From Acidipropionibacterium jensenii DSM 20535 (GTDB taxonomy: Bacteria; Actinomycetota; Actinomycetes; Propionibacteriales; Propionibacteriaceae): DNA of 33,758 bases. Shown piece by piece: positions 1 to 7,449 of this stretch. The DNA lies in NCBI RefSeq assembly GCF_000425285.1, contig NZ_AUDD01000025.1, positions 1 to 33,758 on the forward strand. The letters run 5' to 3'. Positions within the stretch are counted from its first letter, which is position 1. Each line of letters begins with the position of its first letter. The position numbers were made by a program, and so were the translations under genes. The notes beneath the pieces were generated by a model that saw only the letters and a program-made list of their open reading frames with translations, ran no database searches and was not told the DNA's origin.

Positions 1-314
1 CGGATCCGGGGGTCGGCGGTGATCCGGGAGGCCCGGAACACCTGACCCAGCCCTTGGGAGGGGGTGCGTCCCTCGGTGGTGGCCAGGAAGTCGGCCAGCG
101 GGGTGCCGGTGGTCCTCTCGGTGGCACACGAGCGGGCGACCGCGTCGGTCGCCACCGCCGCCGCGGCACTGACCCGCCCCTCCAGGGTGCGGATCCGCGT
201 CATCGCGGTGACCTTCTGGGCGTCGGTCATGGCGGCGATCCCGGTGAGGTCCAGCGCCGTGAGGGCGTCCTCGATCACCGCGATCCCTCTCCAGAATTCC
301 GACGTGTCATCCAT
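1..314 (-). CDS. DUF222 / 13E12-repeat family protein (HNH endonuclease type), N-terminal part
   Basis: The first 104 codons are visible and the gene runs off the left edge of the window. The protein starts MDDTSEFWRGIAVIEDAL and continues with an Ala-rich helix. It then has the segment TPLADFLATTEGRT followed by VFRASRI, the layout of DUF222 proteins (a discriminating segment, then a helix that starts the DUF222 core). In this family an HNH nuclease domain usually sits at the C-terminus, which lies outside the window, so nuclease function is inferred only. The ATG at 314 has no Shine-Dalgarno sequence. TATCAT lies 6 nt upstream of it (326-321), which suggests a leaderless transcript. These genes are multicopy in many actinobacteria and their role is poorly defined. 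Confidence 0.6.
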   Translation of the reverse strand, partial: MDDTSEFWRGIAVIEDALTALDLTGIAAMTDAQKVTAMTRIRTLEGRVSAAAAVATDAVARSCATERTTGTPLADFLATTEGRTPSQGLGQVFRASRITADPRI

Positions 315-326
315 GGGTCAATGATA
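315..326 (-). promoter_or_regulatory. putative leaderless -10 element of the DUF222 gene
   Basis: On the minus strand TATCAT (326-321) is followed by six bases and then the ATG at 314. That spacing places the transcription start on or next to the start codon. No purine-rich ribosome site is present. Confidence 0.4.
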
Positions 327-367
327 CGCAAACCGGCACCTGCACACCAGACAATCACGCCGATTGT

Positions 368-398
368 TTCCTGTGAAGAATCGCCGATATTCACAGGA
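368..398. repeat. inverted repeat TTCCTGTGA(A) / TTCACAGGA
   Basis: The left arm TTCCTGTGAA (368-377) and right arm TTCACAGGA (390-398) pair over 9 bp around a 12-nt spacer. It lies about 55 bp upstream of the divergently placed DUF222 start. It could be an operator; no regulator is identified. Confidence 0.35.
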
Positions 399-703
399 GA
401 AATTGTCCCACAACTCGACCAAACCCGACCGGTAAGACGGCGCGGAAGCAGTACCGGTGTCGTGTGTCGGAGGTGTGGGGCATGTTTTCCCGCGATGTTC
501 TCGTGAACACGCGACAATCATCACGAAAAACCCTGCCGACACATTGTGTCCAACACTAACAGAGACCACCGACAAGAATCGGCAAGACCGGCTCCACTCC
601 AACCGAACCCAGGCAGAGCCAGACCCACCCCAACCGAACCCAGGCAAACCCCAGTCGACCCAAGCCACCCAGGCAAACCCAGGTGAACCCAAGCCGACCC
701 GGC

Positions 704-1141
704 TCAGCTCAACCCCTCGACGACGTCAGCCAACTCGCCAACCGGTCGACATGCGTCGAGCTCGATCGACGCACCCCGGCGAAGCAGCGGCTCAACCTCC
801 GCCGCGTACTGCCGTATCTCGGCCTGCTGGTCCGCGGAGCGCCCATACGGGTTGTTCGTCCGCGTCGCAACACGCTTGATCAGAACCTCGACCGGAGCAC
901 TCAGCAGCACCACATGCTCGAACCGGCCATAGAAGCGGCCCTGGTTCTCGGCAGTCCCCGAGACGACGACATCGTCGTGGCGCGCCAGAAATGCGCTCAT
1001 CCGAGGCTCGTCCCACAACACTCCGGGCAACGTCCAGCCGTCGTAGTCGGTGTCGACGGTGAGATGTCCGCGCCGGGCAAGCTCCTGGAGCAGAGTCGAC
1101 TTCCCCGCGCCCGACATGCCGGTGACAAGGATGCGGACCAT
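704..1141 (-). CDS. small P-loop NTPase / kinase-like protein
   Basis: This 145-aa protein opens with a Walker A loop, GMSGAGKST, at residues 8-16, directly after a hydrophobic strand (MVRILVT). It has the size and layout of shikimate- or adenylate-kinase-like P-loop proteins: VDTDYDGW after the first helix, an Asp-rich strand (DDVVVSGTAEN), then an Arg-rich lid-like segment (KRVATRTNNPYGR) that probably contacts phosphates. The substrate cannot be told from the sequence. The ATG at 1141 lacks a Shine-Dalgarno sequence but has TAGGGT six bases upstream, so it is probably leaderless. It stands alone, divergent from the TfoX-like gene. Confidence 0.6.
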   Translation of the reverse strand: MVRILVTGMSGAGKSTLLQELARRGHLTVDTDYDGWTLPGVLWDEPRMSAFLARHDDVVVSGTAENQGRFYGRFEHVVLLSAPVEVLIKRVATRTNNPYGRSADQQAEIRQYAAEVEPLLRRGASIELDACRPVGELADVVEGLS

Positions 1142-1153
1142 GACCCAACCCTA
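1142..1153 (-). promoter_or_regulatory. putative leaderless -10 element of the kinase-like gene
   Basis: TAGGGT (1153-1148, minus strand), six bases, then the ATG at 1141. The arrangement matches the TANNNT-N6/7-start pattern seen at several other genes here. Confidence 0.4.
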
Positions 1154-1267
1154 TGCAGCCGCTGTTCCGAGCTACCTCCCAACGTCCTCAGATTGAGACC
1201 GCAGACCGTACTCTGGACGTCGACCGTCTCCTCCGTCCCCCAGGAAGTGCCGAGACAGGAGCACGCG

Positions 1268-1609
1268 ATGACCACAGAACAGACTCACCTGGTTGAACGG
1301 CTTCGATCGCTGCTCACCGATGAGCCGGAGGTGCGCGAGGTGTCGATGTTCGGCGGCCGGTCGATCATGGTCAGCGGGAAGATGATCGCCAGCGCCCGGA
1401 AGGACGGTGGACTCCTGGTACGCGTCGACGCCGACCAGCACGACGAGCTCCTGCGCGGCCCCGGAGCCACGCAAGCGGTCATGGGCCCCGGACGCGACAT
1501 GGGACCGGGCTGGATCGAGGTCGCGGCCGAGGCAGTGAGCGACGACGAGACGCTGTCATCCTGGGTCTCCGTCGCGATGGCCTACAACCGCACAGTCACC
1601 GGGCGCTGA
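1268..1609 (+). CDS. TfoX N-terminal domain protein
   Basis: The 113-aa product matches the small TfoX/Sxy N-domain fold. The conserved core VSMFGGRSIMVSGKMIASARKDG lies at about residues 22-45, followed by GLLVRVDAD, then MGPGRDMGPGWIEV and a final helix (LSSWVSVAMAYN). TfoX N-domain proteins occur widely in bacteria without natural competence and their role there is unknown, so no competence function is claimed. The ATG at 1268 has a good ribosome site, AGGAG at 1257-1261, six bases upstream, which rules out the longer upstream reading frame. It is divergent from the kinase-like gene. Confidence 0.75.
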   Translation: MTTEQTHLVERLRSLLTDEPEVREVSMFGGRSIMVSGKMIASARKDGGLLVRVDADQHDELLRGPGATQAVMGPGRDMGPGWIEVAAEAVSDDETLSSWVSVAMAYNRTVTGR

Positions 1610-1712
1610 CGCCGACCGCGCCTTCGACCGGACCGCTCGGTACTCCCAGGACGCGCCCGATAAGCACCGAGCAGTCCGATAGTCGAGTCCGGGAGCGGCG
1701 TTCCGCCTCCTA

Positions 1713-1725
1713 TACCGTGGGTCCT
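1713..1725 (+). promoter_or_regulatory. putative leaderless -10 element of the lipoprotein gene
   Basis: TACCGT at 1713-1718, seven bases, then GTG 1726. The same hexamer with six bases precedes the AraC gene start at 26075. Confidence 0.35.
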
Positions 1726-2148
1726 GTGAAGGCTCCTCGCCGCTTGCCCGCACTGGCCATCGCTGGTGCGTCACTCGTTGCTCTGTCAGGGTGCTCCCCC
1801 GATGGGATGCTCTGGGGTCCCCACGGCGCGCAAGTGATCAGCACGACGGAGACGCTGATCGCCGGCGCGTCGTCCGGCAGCCAGAACTCACTCGCCTGCG
1901 AGGACTCGTCCGCGGTCTTCGGGGACGCAGCGGCCTGGAGGGGACTGCGCGCAGGAGAGCCGGAGCAGGTAGAGCCCACGACGTCCGGTGATCGGCCAAT
2001 GCCGAACGCGACGTGGAGAATCAACCTCGAAGGAGCAGGTATCGCCAGAACCTCCGGCGAGAAGGTCCCGACGGATGTGTTCTACCGTGAGACCACCACC
2101 GGCATGTGCGTCGCCGATGTCATCTGGCAGACGGTGGACGTCGAGTAG
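1726..2148 (+). CDS. secreted lipoprotein of unknown function
   Basis: The 140-aa protein starts with a short basic n-region (VKAPRRLP), a hydrophobic core (ALAIAGASLVAL) and the lipobox LSGC, with the acylated Cys at residue 23. It should therefore be exported and anchored to the outer face of the membrane. The mature part is small and has two further Cys residues (ACEDSS and MCVADV) that might form a disulfide. I do not recognise the family. GTG 1726 is chosen over GTG 1717 because TACCGT (1713-1718) lies seven bases before it and no ribosome site exists, so it is likely leaderless; the signal peptide also has a more normal length from 1726. Confidence 0.65.
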   Translation: MKAPRRLPALAIAGASLVALSGCSPDGMLWGPHGAQVISTTETLIAGASSGSQNSLACEDSSAVFGDAAAWRGLRAGEPEQVEPTTSGDRPMPNATWRINLEGAGIARTSGEKVPTDVFYRETTTGMCVADVIWQTVDVE

Positions 2149-2331
2149 GTGCCACAGGTCGCAGCCTCTGGTGTCACCAACGTCACGCCCTGCAACATCT
2201 GGACTCTCCCTCCTCACAAGCCCCTCGGCCCACGGCGTCATTCGTCGCAGCCCGGGCGGCAGTCATCCCTCAGCTGTCCACCACTGCGTCCGACCCAAGG
2301 CACAACACCTGTCCGCGAAGGAGACAAGACC

Positions 2332-3552
2332 ATGACCGACGCCGCTCCCGACAAACACGATCCCACGACGGTGCGTGAAGCGACCTGGGCAGTGCACGGC
2401 GGCAACAGGCCCGACCCCGGCAGTGGAGCGCTGCGGACGCCGTTGGTGATGGCGAACTCCTACCTGTTGCCCGACGACCCCGCCAGTATCGACTGGTCGG
2501 GCACCGACAGTCTGATCTACACCCGCAACGGTGCGGTCAATCAGCAGGCTCTGGAGCGCAAGCTGGCAGCGATGGAGGGCGGTGACGCCGCCACCGTGTT
2601 CGCCACCGGGGTGGCTGCGCTGCATGCGGTGTTCTTCACCCTGTTGCGTGCAGGAGACCACGTGGTCGTCTCAGACATCACCTACGAGGCGGTGTGGCGG
2701 CTGTTCAGCGAGCTGCTGCCAGAGCGGTACGGGATCGAGGCGACCTTCGTGGACGCCTCGGACCCTGACCTCGTCGCGGCCGCGATCCGCCCCACCACAC
2801 GGCTCGTCCATGTCGAGACGATCGCCAACCCCACCACCCGAGTCGCTGACATCGCCGCGCTCGCCGGGATCGCGCACGAGCACGGCGCACTGCTGTCGGT
2901 GGACTCGACGTTCACCCCACCACCGGTGTTCCGGCCACTCGCCGCCGGGGCCGATCTGGTGATCCACTCGCTCACGAAGTACATCAACGGGCACGGCGAC
3001 GCGATGGGCGGGGCGGTGATCGGCAGCGCCGAGCTGGTGTCGCGGATCCGCGGCGATGCGCTGGTCGACGTCGGCGGAGCCATCTCGCCGTTCAATGCCT
3101 GGCTGATCCTGCGCGGTTCGGTCACCCTGCCACTGCGGTTGCGACAGCACATCAGCTCCGCCGTACGGGTCGCGGCACACCTGGACGCCGATCCCCGGGT
3201 GGCCTTCGTCGCCTATCCCGGCCTGCCCTCGCACCCGCAGCACGATCTGGCCAGCCGCCAGTTCGGCACGATCGGGCCGGGAGCGATGCTGGCTTTCGTG
3301 CTCGACGGTGACTCGGATCTGCAGGACCGGTTCGTGAACCGGCTGCAAGTCATCACCTCGGCCGTGTCACTCGGCCACGACGAGTCCCTAATCGTCCACG
3401 TCGGCCCCGATGGGCGGGGCGGAGCAGAGCACTATCCCGCGGAGTTCCGCCGCTTCGGACACCTGCGGCTGTCCGTCGGCCTGGAGGACCCGGACGATCT
3501 GATCGCCGACATCGACCAGGCCCTCGACCACGCCCTCCCACCGGTTCGCTGA
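2332..3552 (+). CDS. Cys/Met metabolism PLP-dependent enzyme (cystathionine gamma-synthase / methionine gamma-lyase superfamily)
   Basis: The 406-aa protein is a fold-type I PLP enzyme of the trans-sulfuration family. Visible family features are YTRNGAVNQQALERKLAAMEGG (about 63-84), ATGVAALHAV (phosphate-binding region), Asp191 in SVDSTF (cofactor pyridine N) and SLTKYINGHGD with the Schiff-base Lys216. The active-site Tyr is probably Tyr118 in DITYEAVW, where lyases and synthases usually show YGxT; the Glu-Ala there is unusual, and the Cys typical of methionine gamma-lyase is absent. Candidate reactions are cystathionine gamma-synthase/lyase or O-acylhomoserine sulfhydrylase; the sequence alone does not decide. 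ATG 2332 has AAGGAG at 2318-2323. It is monocistronic and convergent with the antiporter gene. Confidence 0.8.
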   Translation: MTDAAPDKHDPTTVREATWAVHGGNRPDPGSGALRTPLVMANSYLLPDDPASIDWSGTDSLIYTRNGAVNQQALERKLAAMEGGDAATVFATGVAALHAVFFTLLRAGDHVVVSDITYEAVWRLFSELLPERYGIEATFVDASDPDLVAAAIRPTTRLVHVETIANPTTRVADIAALAGIAHEHGALLSVDSTFTPPPVFRPLAAGADLVIHSLTKYINGHGDAMGGAVIGSAELVSRIRGDALVDVGGAISPFNAWLILRGSVTLPLRLRQHISSAVRVAAHLDADPRVAFVAYPGLPSHPQHDLASRQFGTIGPGAMLAFVLDGDSDLQDRFVNRLQVITSAVSLGHDESLIVHVGPDGRGGAEHYPAEFRRFGHLRLSVGLEDPDDLIADIDQALDHALPPVR

Positions 3553-3682
3553 GCGGCTCCTGGGAACCCCCGCATCCACAGGCCTCACTGGGTTACCCGA
3601 CCCCGCTCGATGAGCACCGCGTCGTGAGGTCGCCTTCGCGGGGCCGGCGCAACGGCTCCCGGGCAACGGCCGCGGCGGCGGC

Positions 3683-4972
3683 TCAGGAGAACAGACTGAT
3701 GGCGTAGAGCACGAACACGAAGAGGTGCGCGGCGCCGTGCAATGCGGTGACCCTCTGGGCGCTGAAGGTGGTCAGACTCAGCAACAGGCTCACCGCGAGC
3801 AGGAGCAGGTTCACGGGTCGCTCGGCGAGAACGACGGTCTGCCCGGTGAGCAGACCGATCGCAAGCACCACGGGAAGGGTGAGGCCGACACAGGAGACGA
3901 GTGCGCCGTGGGCAAGATTCGTGACCCGCTGCCCCTCGCCCATCCAGGCGGCGCGGATCGTGGTGATGGTCTCGGGCAGGAGCACGATCACCGCGATCAG
4001 GACCCCCGACAGCACGACCGGAGCACCGAGCCGGCCCAGCCCGTCCTCCAGGAGGACGGCCATGTGGTGCGAGAGCAGCACGATCGGGATCGCGGTGATC
4101 AGCAGCACCAGCGACCGGACGATCACCTCCGTCCCGTGCTCGTGCAGCGAGAACCCGGCCGTCCGGCGTGGCTGAGCCGGGATGGCGGAGGTCACCGGCT
4201 CAGCCACGGCCGGGCTGGACGCCACACCCCCGGACACCGCACCCTTCGACGCCGACCCCTTCGACACCGAAGTGGTGGCGCCGACCTCCTTGAAATCGCT
4301 GCTCTGCGCCCCGGTCTGCCGGTAGAGGAAGAACGCGTAGAGCAGGATCGTGAGGGTCAGGACGGGGATCGCCAGGCCGGCCGGATAAGCGCCTCCGGTG
4401 CCCATCACGGCCGGCAGTGCGAAGGCGGTGGCGAGCAGCACGACGAGCAGGGAAAGGTAACTGGAGACGCCGGTGCGGTTGACGCGCAGATCCCTGTGCC
4501 GCAACCCGCCCACCAGCAGGGCCGCCCCGATGACGAGGGTGAGGATGATCATCGTCGAGGCCATCACGGAGTCCCTGGCGATGGTGGTGTGCTCGCCGGG
4601 TCCGAGCATCACCGCAGAGATGAGGATGACCTCGATCAGCACGATCGACAGGGTCAGCACCAGCGTGCCGTAGGGGTCTCCCAGTCGGTCGGCGAGGCGC
4701 TCGGCCTGGGCGACGACCCCGCTCGAGGAGACCACGATCACCGCCACGATCGCGGCGAGCACCAGGAACAGCACCGGGCTGGGCATCTGCCCCACCGGAA
4801 GCGGCTCAGCGATCAGCAGGGCGATGAACGCGGCCCAACCCACCCCGATCCGCAAAAGCACAGCGGGAGTGAGGATGACGCGCAGGGAGGCGGCGGATGG
4901 CACGGAGATGATCTGTTCCCCGGGGTCGTCCCCGGCCCATGACTCGCGCTGTCCGGGTCGTCCCGGCAGCAC
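3683..4972 (-). CDS. chaA: ChaA-type calcium (sodium)/proton antiporter
   Basis: The protein (about 429 aa) is polytopic and follows the CaCA-family ChaA plan. The first half contains ADRLGDPYGTLVLTLSIVLIEV, the alpha-1 repeat with its acidic Glu. The second half contains LIAVIVLLPETITTIRAAW and later FSAQRVTALHGAAHL, matching the alpha-2 repeat and the conserved C-terminal end of ChaA. I count about ten to eleven hydrophobic segments. The halves are joined by a Ser/Ala/Gly-rich loop (about SVSKGSASKGAVSGGVASS), where the E. coli protein has an acidic loop. The GTG at 4972 is chosen because GGGAG lies eight bases upstream; GTG 4903 is possible. The open frame further upstream to 5227 has non-coding composition. 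Confidence 0.8.
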   Translation of the reverse strand: MLPGRPGQRESWAGDDPGEQIISVPSAASLRVILTPAVLLRIGVGWAAFIALLIAEPLPVGQMPSPVLFLVLAAIVAVIVVSSSGVVAQAERLADRLGDPYGTLVLTLSIVLIEVILISAVMLGPGEHTTIARDSVMASTMIILTLVIGAALLVGGLRHRDLRVNRTGVSSYLSLLVVLLATAFALPAVMGTGGAYPAGLAIPVLTLTILLYAFFLYRQTGAQSSDFKEVGATTSVSKGSASKGAVSGGVASSPAVAEPVTSAIPAQPRRTAGFSLHEHGTEVIVRSLVLLITAIPIVLLSHHMAVLLEDGLGRLGAPVVLSGVLIAVIVLLPETITTIRAAWMGEGQRVTNLAHGALVSCVGLTLPVVLAIGLLTGQTVVLAERPVNLLLLAVSLLLSLTTFSAQRVTALHGAAHLFVFVLYAISLFS

Positions 4973-5198
4973 CTTCCAATCTCCCGACTCTAGCCGAGCC
5001 AGCACCCCCGGCTCAGGAGTGCCGGGCTCAACGGGGACCCTCCGCCCCGCACACCAGTGGCCACCGGACCCGGGATCGGGATCACCACGGAGACGGCCAC
5101 CACAGCGATGGCCGCCACGTCGACGGACACCACGGCGCCCCGGGTGCCTCTGATGCCGTCGTCGACGACCTCCCGGATCACCCCGAAACCGCCTCTGA

Positions 5199-6440
5199 CT
5201 ACCTGTTCGTGAGGTGATGCCCGGCAAAACCCACCCGGAAACCGCGCAGGCAGTACCCGGCGACCAGATCGTCCCACTCGATCCGCGGCTCGGCCAGGAT
5301 CTGCGGCTCGAGGTCGAGCATCCGGGTCAGCAGGACGTCGGTCTCCAGCAGGGCGAGCGCCTGGCCGGGGCAACGGTGCGCCCCGTCCCCGAAACTCAGC
5401 CCGGCCGGGTGCACGTCGCGGTCCAGCGGACGCCCCGGACACAACGACAGCGGATCGGCCCCCATCACCGCCGGATCGACATTGGCCTGCCGCACCTGGA
5501 GATCGACGAGGTCGCCGCGCCCCAGGCAACGCTCGTCGGCGCCGTCGGCCACCCTCAGCGTCTCGCCGACCCGCCGGTAGATGTGCCCCACCACCGGCTC
5601 CAGACGGATGATCTCCTCGAGGACGCCGATCCGCCCATCGGCATCCGCGGCCAGATACGCCGCGCGCAGGTCCTCGTCGGTGAGCAGGTGCCACAGCGCC
5701 ATCGCGATGAACTCGCGCGTGGTCACCATCCCGGCCGTCCCATAGGTGACGCACTCCACGAGGATGTCGACGTCGGTGTACCCCTCCGCGATGAGGTGGC
5801 TGATGACGTCCTCCCCCGGCCGCCTCCGCCGCGCCCGCACAGCGGGTCTGACGTCGGCCAGGTAGAGGCTCACCACCGGTCCCAGGCCGTGCACCGCAGC
5901 GGACGCCCACTGTCTCCGGGTCCGGCCGAGATCGGGTTTGGTGATGTCGAAGGGGGGTTGGTTGAAGAACCGCACCAGGCGCCCGGCAAGGCCTTTCACC
6001 GACGAGTTGGTCAGTCCGACCACCTGACGGGTGACGTCGACGGCGTAGAGCAGCGCCAGGTCCTCGACCCGACAGCCCACCCCACCGGCCGTCCCGACGT
6101 CCCCGGCGTCATCCATCGCATCGGCCAGCAACCTCTCGGCGGCATCGACCATCAGCGGCCGATACCGCTCGCTGACCACCCTGGGCGCGAAGAACCGCCC
6201 CACCTTGCGACGCTGTTCGTCGTGCAGGGGCCCATCGGAGAACAGAATCGGGTGGTGCTTGAGCCGTCCCTTCGGCACGAACTCGGAGGTGAACCCGGCC
6301 TGAGTGGTGCAGCCGCGGGCCTGCAGGACCTCGCGCGCCACCGGGTAGGAGCCGATCCGCCACACCCCCGGCGCCTGCTCCACCGTCGACTCGTGCGGAT
6401 CTCCGGGCTGCACCGCCCGTCGCCTGTTCGGTCCGTCCAC
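5199..6440 (-). CDS. cytochrome P450, probable carotenoid ring hydroxylase
   Basis: The protein (413 aa from GTG 6440; 423 aa from GTG 6470) is a class I bacterial P450. It has the heme loop FGDGAHRCPG with the thiolate Cys at about 357, the K-helix ExxR in EEIIRLEP, and an I-helix TYGTAGMVTTREF with the Gly-Thr-Thr oxygen-activation motif. It needs a ferredoxin and reductase, which are not encoded nearby. It diverges from crtYc-crtYd-crtU. In Brevibacterium linens a P450 in the crt locus is thought to make 3,3'-dihydroxyisorenieratene, so ring hydroxylation of the aromatic carotenoid is the most likely role here (inference). AGGAG lies five bases before GTG 6440, which favours that start. 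Confidence 0.85.
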   Translation of the reverse strand: MDGPNRRRAVQPGDPHESTVEQAPGVWRIGSYPVAREVLQARGCTTQAGFTSEFVPKGRLKHHPILFSDGPLHDEQRRKVGRFFAPRVVSERYRPLMVDAAERLLADAMDDAGDVGTAGGVGCRVEDLALLYAVDVTRQVVGLTNSSVKGLAGRLVRFFNQPPFDITKPDLGRTRRQWASAAVHGLGPVVSLYLADVRPAVRARRRRPGEDVISHLIAEGYTDVDILVECVTYGTAGMVTTREFIAMALWHLLTDEDLRAAYLAADADGRIGVLEEIIRLEPVVGHIYRRVGETLRVADGADERCLGRGDLVDLQVRQANVDPAVMGADPLSLCPGRPLDRDVHPAGLSFGDGAHRCPGQALALLETDVLLTRMLDLEPQILAEPRIEWDDLVAGYCLRGFRVGFAGHHLTNR

Positions 6441-6737
6441 CGCGACTCCTCGGATCGTCGTGGTCCTCACACTGCCTCATCCACATGCTGCGCAACCATC
6501 CTGTCACGCCGGCTCGACGACGTCCCGAGCCCGATTCCAGGAAGGCGCAGCACGCCGGGCAGCCCCGAACACCGGGTGCTGGACAACCCGGCTCGACGAC
6601 GTCTCGACCCCGACAATCCCGCACAGGCTGGACTGGCCCCATACGATCGAGACATCCAGGGCGGACCCCCGGTCATCGCAGCACCTCGACCGGGCACGCG
6701 ATGGGTCACCGTCAAGCACCCCGACGAGGGAGGTCTC
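6441..6737. promoter_or_regulatory. divergent control region between the P450 and crtYc
   Basis: This 297-bp region holds no gene I can support. It contains a 16-nt exact direct repeat, CCGGCTCGACGACGTC, at 6509-6524 and 6588-6603 (period 79); the similarity extends to about 25 nt with two mismatches. A perfect 6-bp inverted repeat, CCGGGT (6572-6577) / ACCCGG (6586-6591), overlaps the second copy. TACGAT at 6641-6646 could be a -10 for the crtY genes. The repeats are placed like paired regulator sites for both directions. Confidence 0.4.
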
Positions 6738-7145
6738 GTGAACCACTGGCAGTACCTGATCGTCCTGGCGGCCTGCGTCGCCATCACCCTCCCGCTGGAA
6801 TTCCTCATCGGCGCCCGCGTCTACCGCTCCCCCCGCCGACTCCTGCTGACCCTCATCCCGATGCTGGTGATCTTCGTGGGATGGGACGTCGTCGGCATCC
6901 TGCGCCACCACTGGTGGTACGAGCCGCGGTTCATCTCCGGCATCCACCTGGGAGCGCTGCCCCTGGAGGAGTTGCTCTTCCTCACCATCATTCCGATCTG
7001 CGCGCTGCTCACCTACGAGGCGGTCGGCCGGATCCTGCTGCTGGCCCGCACCCCCGGACGCCTGCGCTACCGATGGCCCGACGGCCTGGTCCGGATCGCC
7101 GACGAGTCCGCCACCCGACCCCACGAGAGCAGTGATCATGCCTGA
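6738..7145 (+). CDS. crtYc: heterodimeric lycopene beta-cyclase, subunit CrtYc
   Basis: The 135-aa protein has three hydrophobic segments (about residues 4-24, 34-54 and 75-100) and the cyclase signature PLEELLF at 75-81. With CrtYd it forms the two-subunit cyclase of Gram-positive bacteria, which closes beta-ionone rings at the ends of lycopene in the membrane. CrtYe/f partners that act on C50 carotenoids are relatives; the neighbouring crtU points to beta-cyclisation. The GTG at 6738 follows GGGAGG (6728-6733). The C-terminal 25 residues are hydrophilic. The stop overlaps crtYd by 8 bp, so the two subunits are probably translationally coupled in equal amounts. Confidence 0.85.
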   Translation: MNHWQYLIVLAACVAITLPLEFLIGARVYRSPRRLLLTLIPMLVIFVGWDVVGILRHHWWYEPRFISGIHLGALPLEELLFLTIIPICALLTYEAVGRILLLARTPGRLRYRWPDGLVRIADESATRPHESSDHA

Positions 7146-7449
7146 GTACACGGTTCTGACGCTGATCGGCATCGTCGCGGTGGTCGTCTGGGAGCTCGCC
7201 TGGGCCAGAACCGGGATCTTCTCCTCGGCCCGCTACTGGCTGACGATGGCGATCGTCTTCTTCTTCCAGATCTGGGTGGACGGCTGGCTCACGAAACTGT
7301 CGGCGCCGATCGTGATGTACGAACCCACCGAGTTCTCCGGCATCCGATTCCCCTGGGACATCCCCATCGAGGACTTCGGCTTCGGTTTCGCCATGATCAC
7401 ATTCACGATCATCTGCTGGATCAAGTTCGGCCACAGGGAGGCACGATGA
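7138..7449 (+). CDS. crtYd: heterodimeric lycopene beta-cyclase, subunit CrtYd
   Basis: The 103-aa protein has three hydrophobic segments and the second acidic cyclase motif, PIEDFGFGF, at 76-84. That motif is equivalent to PLEE of the partner and is thought to carry the catalytic acid pair. It completes the cyclase begun by CrtYc. ATG 7138 overlaps the end of crtYc, and the crtYd stop (7447-7449) overlaps the ATG of crtU in an ATGA junction, so the three genes form a tightly coupled unit. An in-frame GTG at 7132 would add two residues. Confidence 0.85.
   Translation: MPEYTVLTLIGIVAVVVWELAWARTGIFSSARYWLTMAIVFFFQIWVDGWLTKLSAPIVMYEPTEFSGIRFPWDIPIEDFGFGFAMITFTIICWIKFGHREAR

Larger units (their letters stand above)
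315..703. other. 389-bp intergenic region with inverted and direct repeats
   Basis: No convincing gene is present between the DUF222 start and the end of the kinase-like gene. The part from about 330 to 560 is clearly more AT-rich than its surroundings. It holds an inverted repeat (368-398). From about 590 to 700 there is a C/A-rich, G-poor tract with an imperfect direct repeat (CAACCGAACCCAGGCA at 600-615 and 631-646). Reading frames here have biased, repetitive composition and no family resemblance, so I treat them as chance. Confidence 0.5.

Noticed and set aside
600-700. CRISPR-like or tandem array in the CCAACCGAACCCAGGCA tract
   Set aside because: Only two good copies and irregular spacing; low-complexity C/A-rich DNA rather than an array.
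3725-4942. 405-codon plus-strand frame opposite chaA
   Set aside because: Composition dominated by His, Asp, Arg and Gln; it is the complement of membrane-protein codons.
4939-5217. Plus-strand frame with a His-rich run (HHGDGHHSDGRHVDGHHG)
   Set aside because: No ribosome site at its start; it overlaps the antiporter start and the P450 end antisense, and the His codons come from a GC-rich repeat. A hydrophobic minus-strand frame in the same place is equally unsupported.
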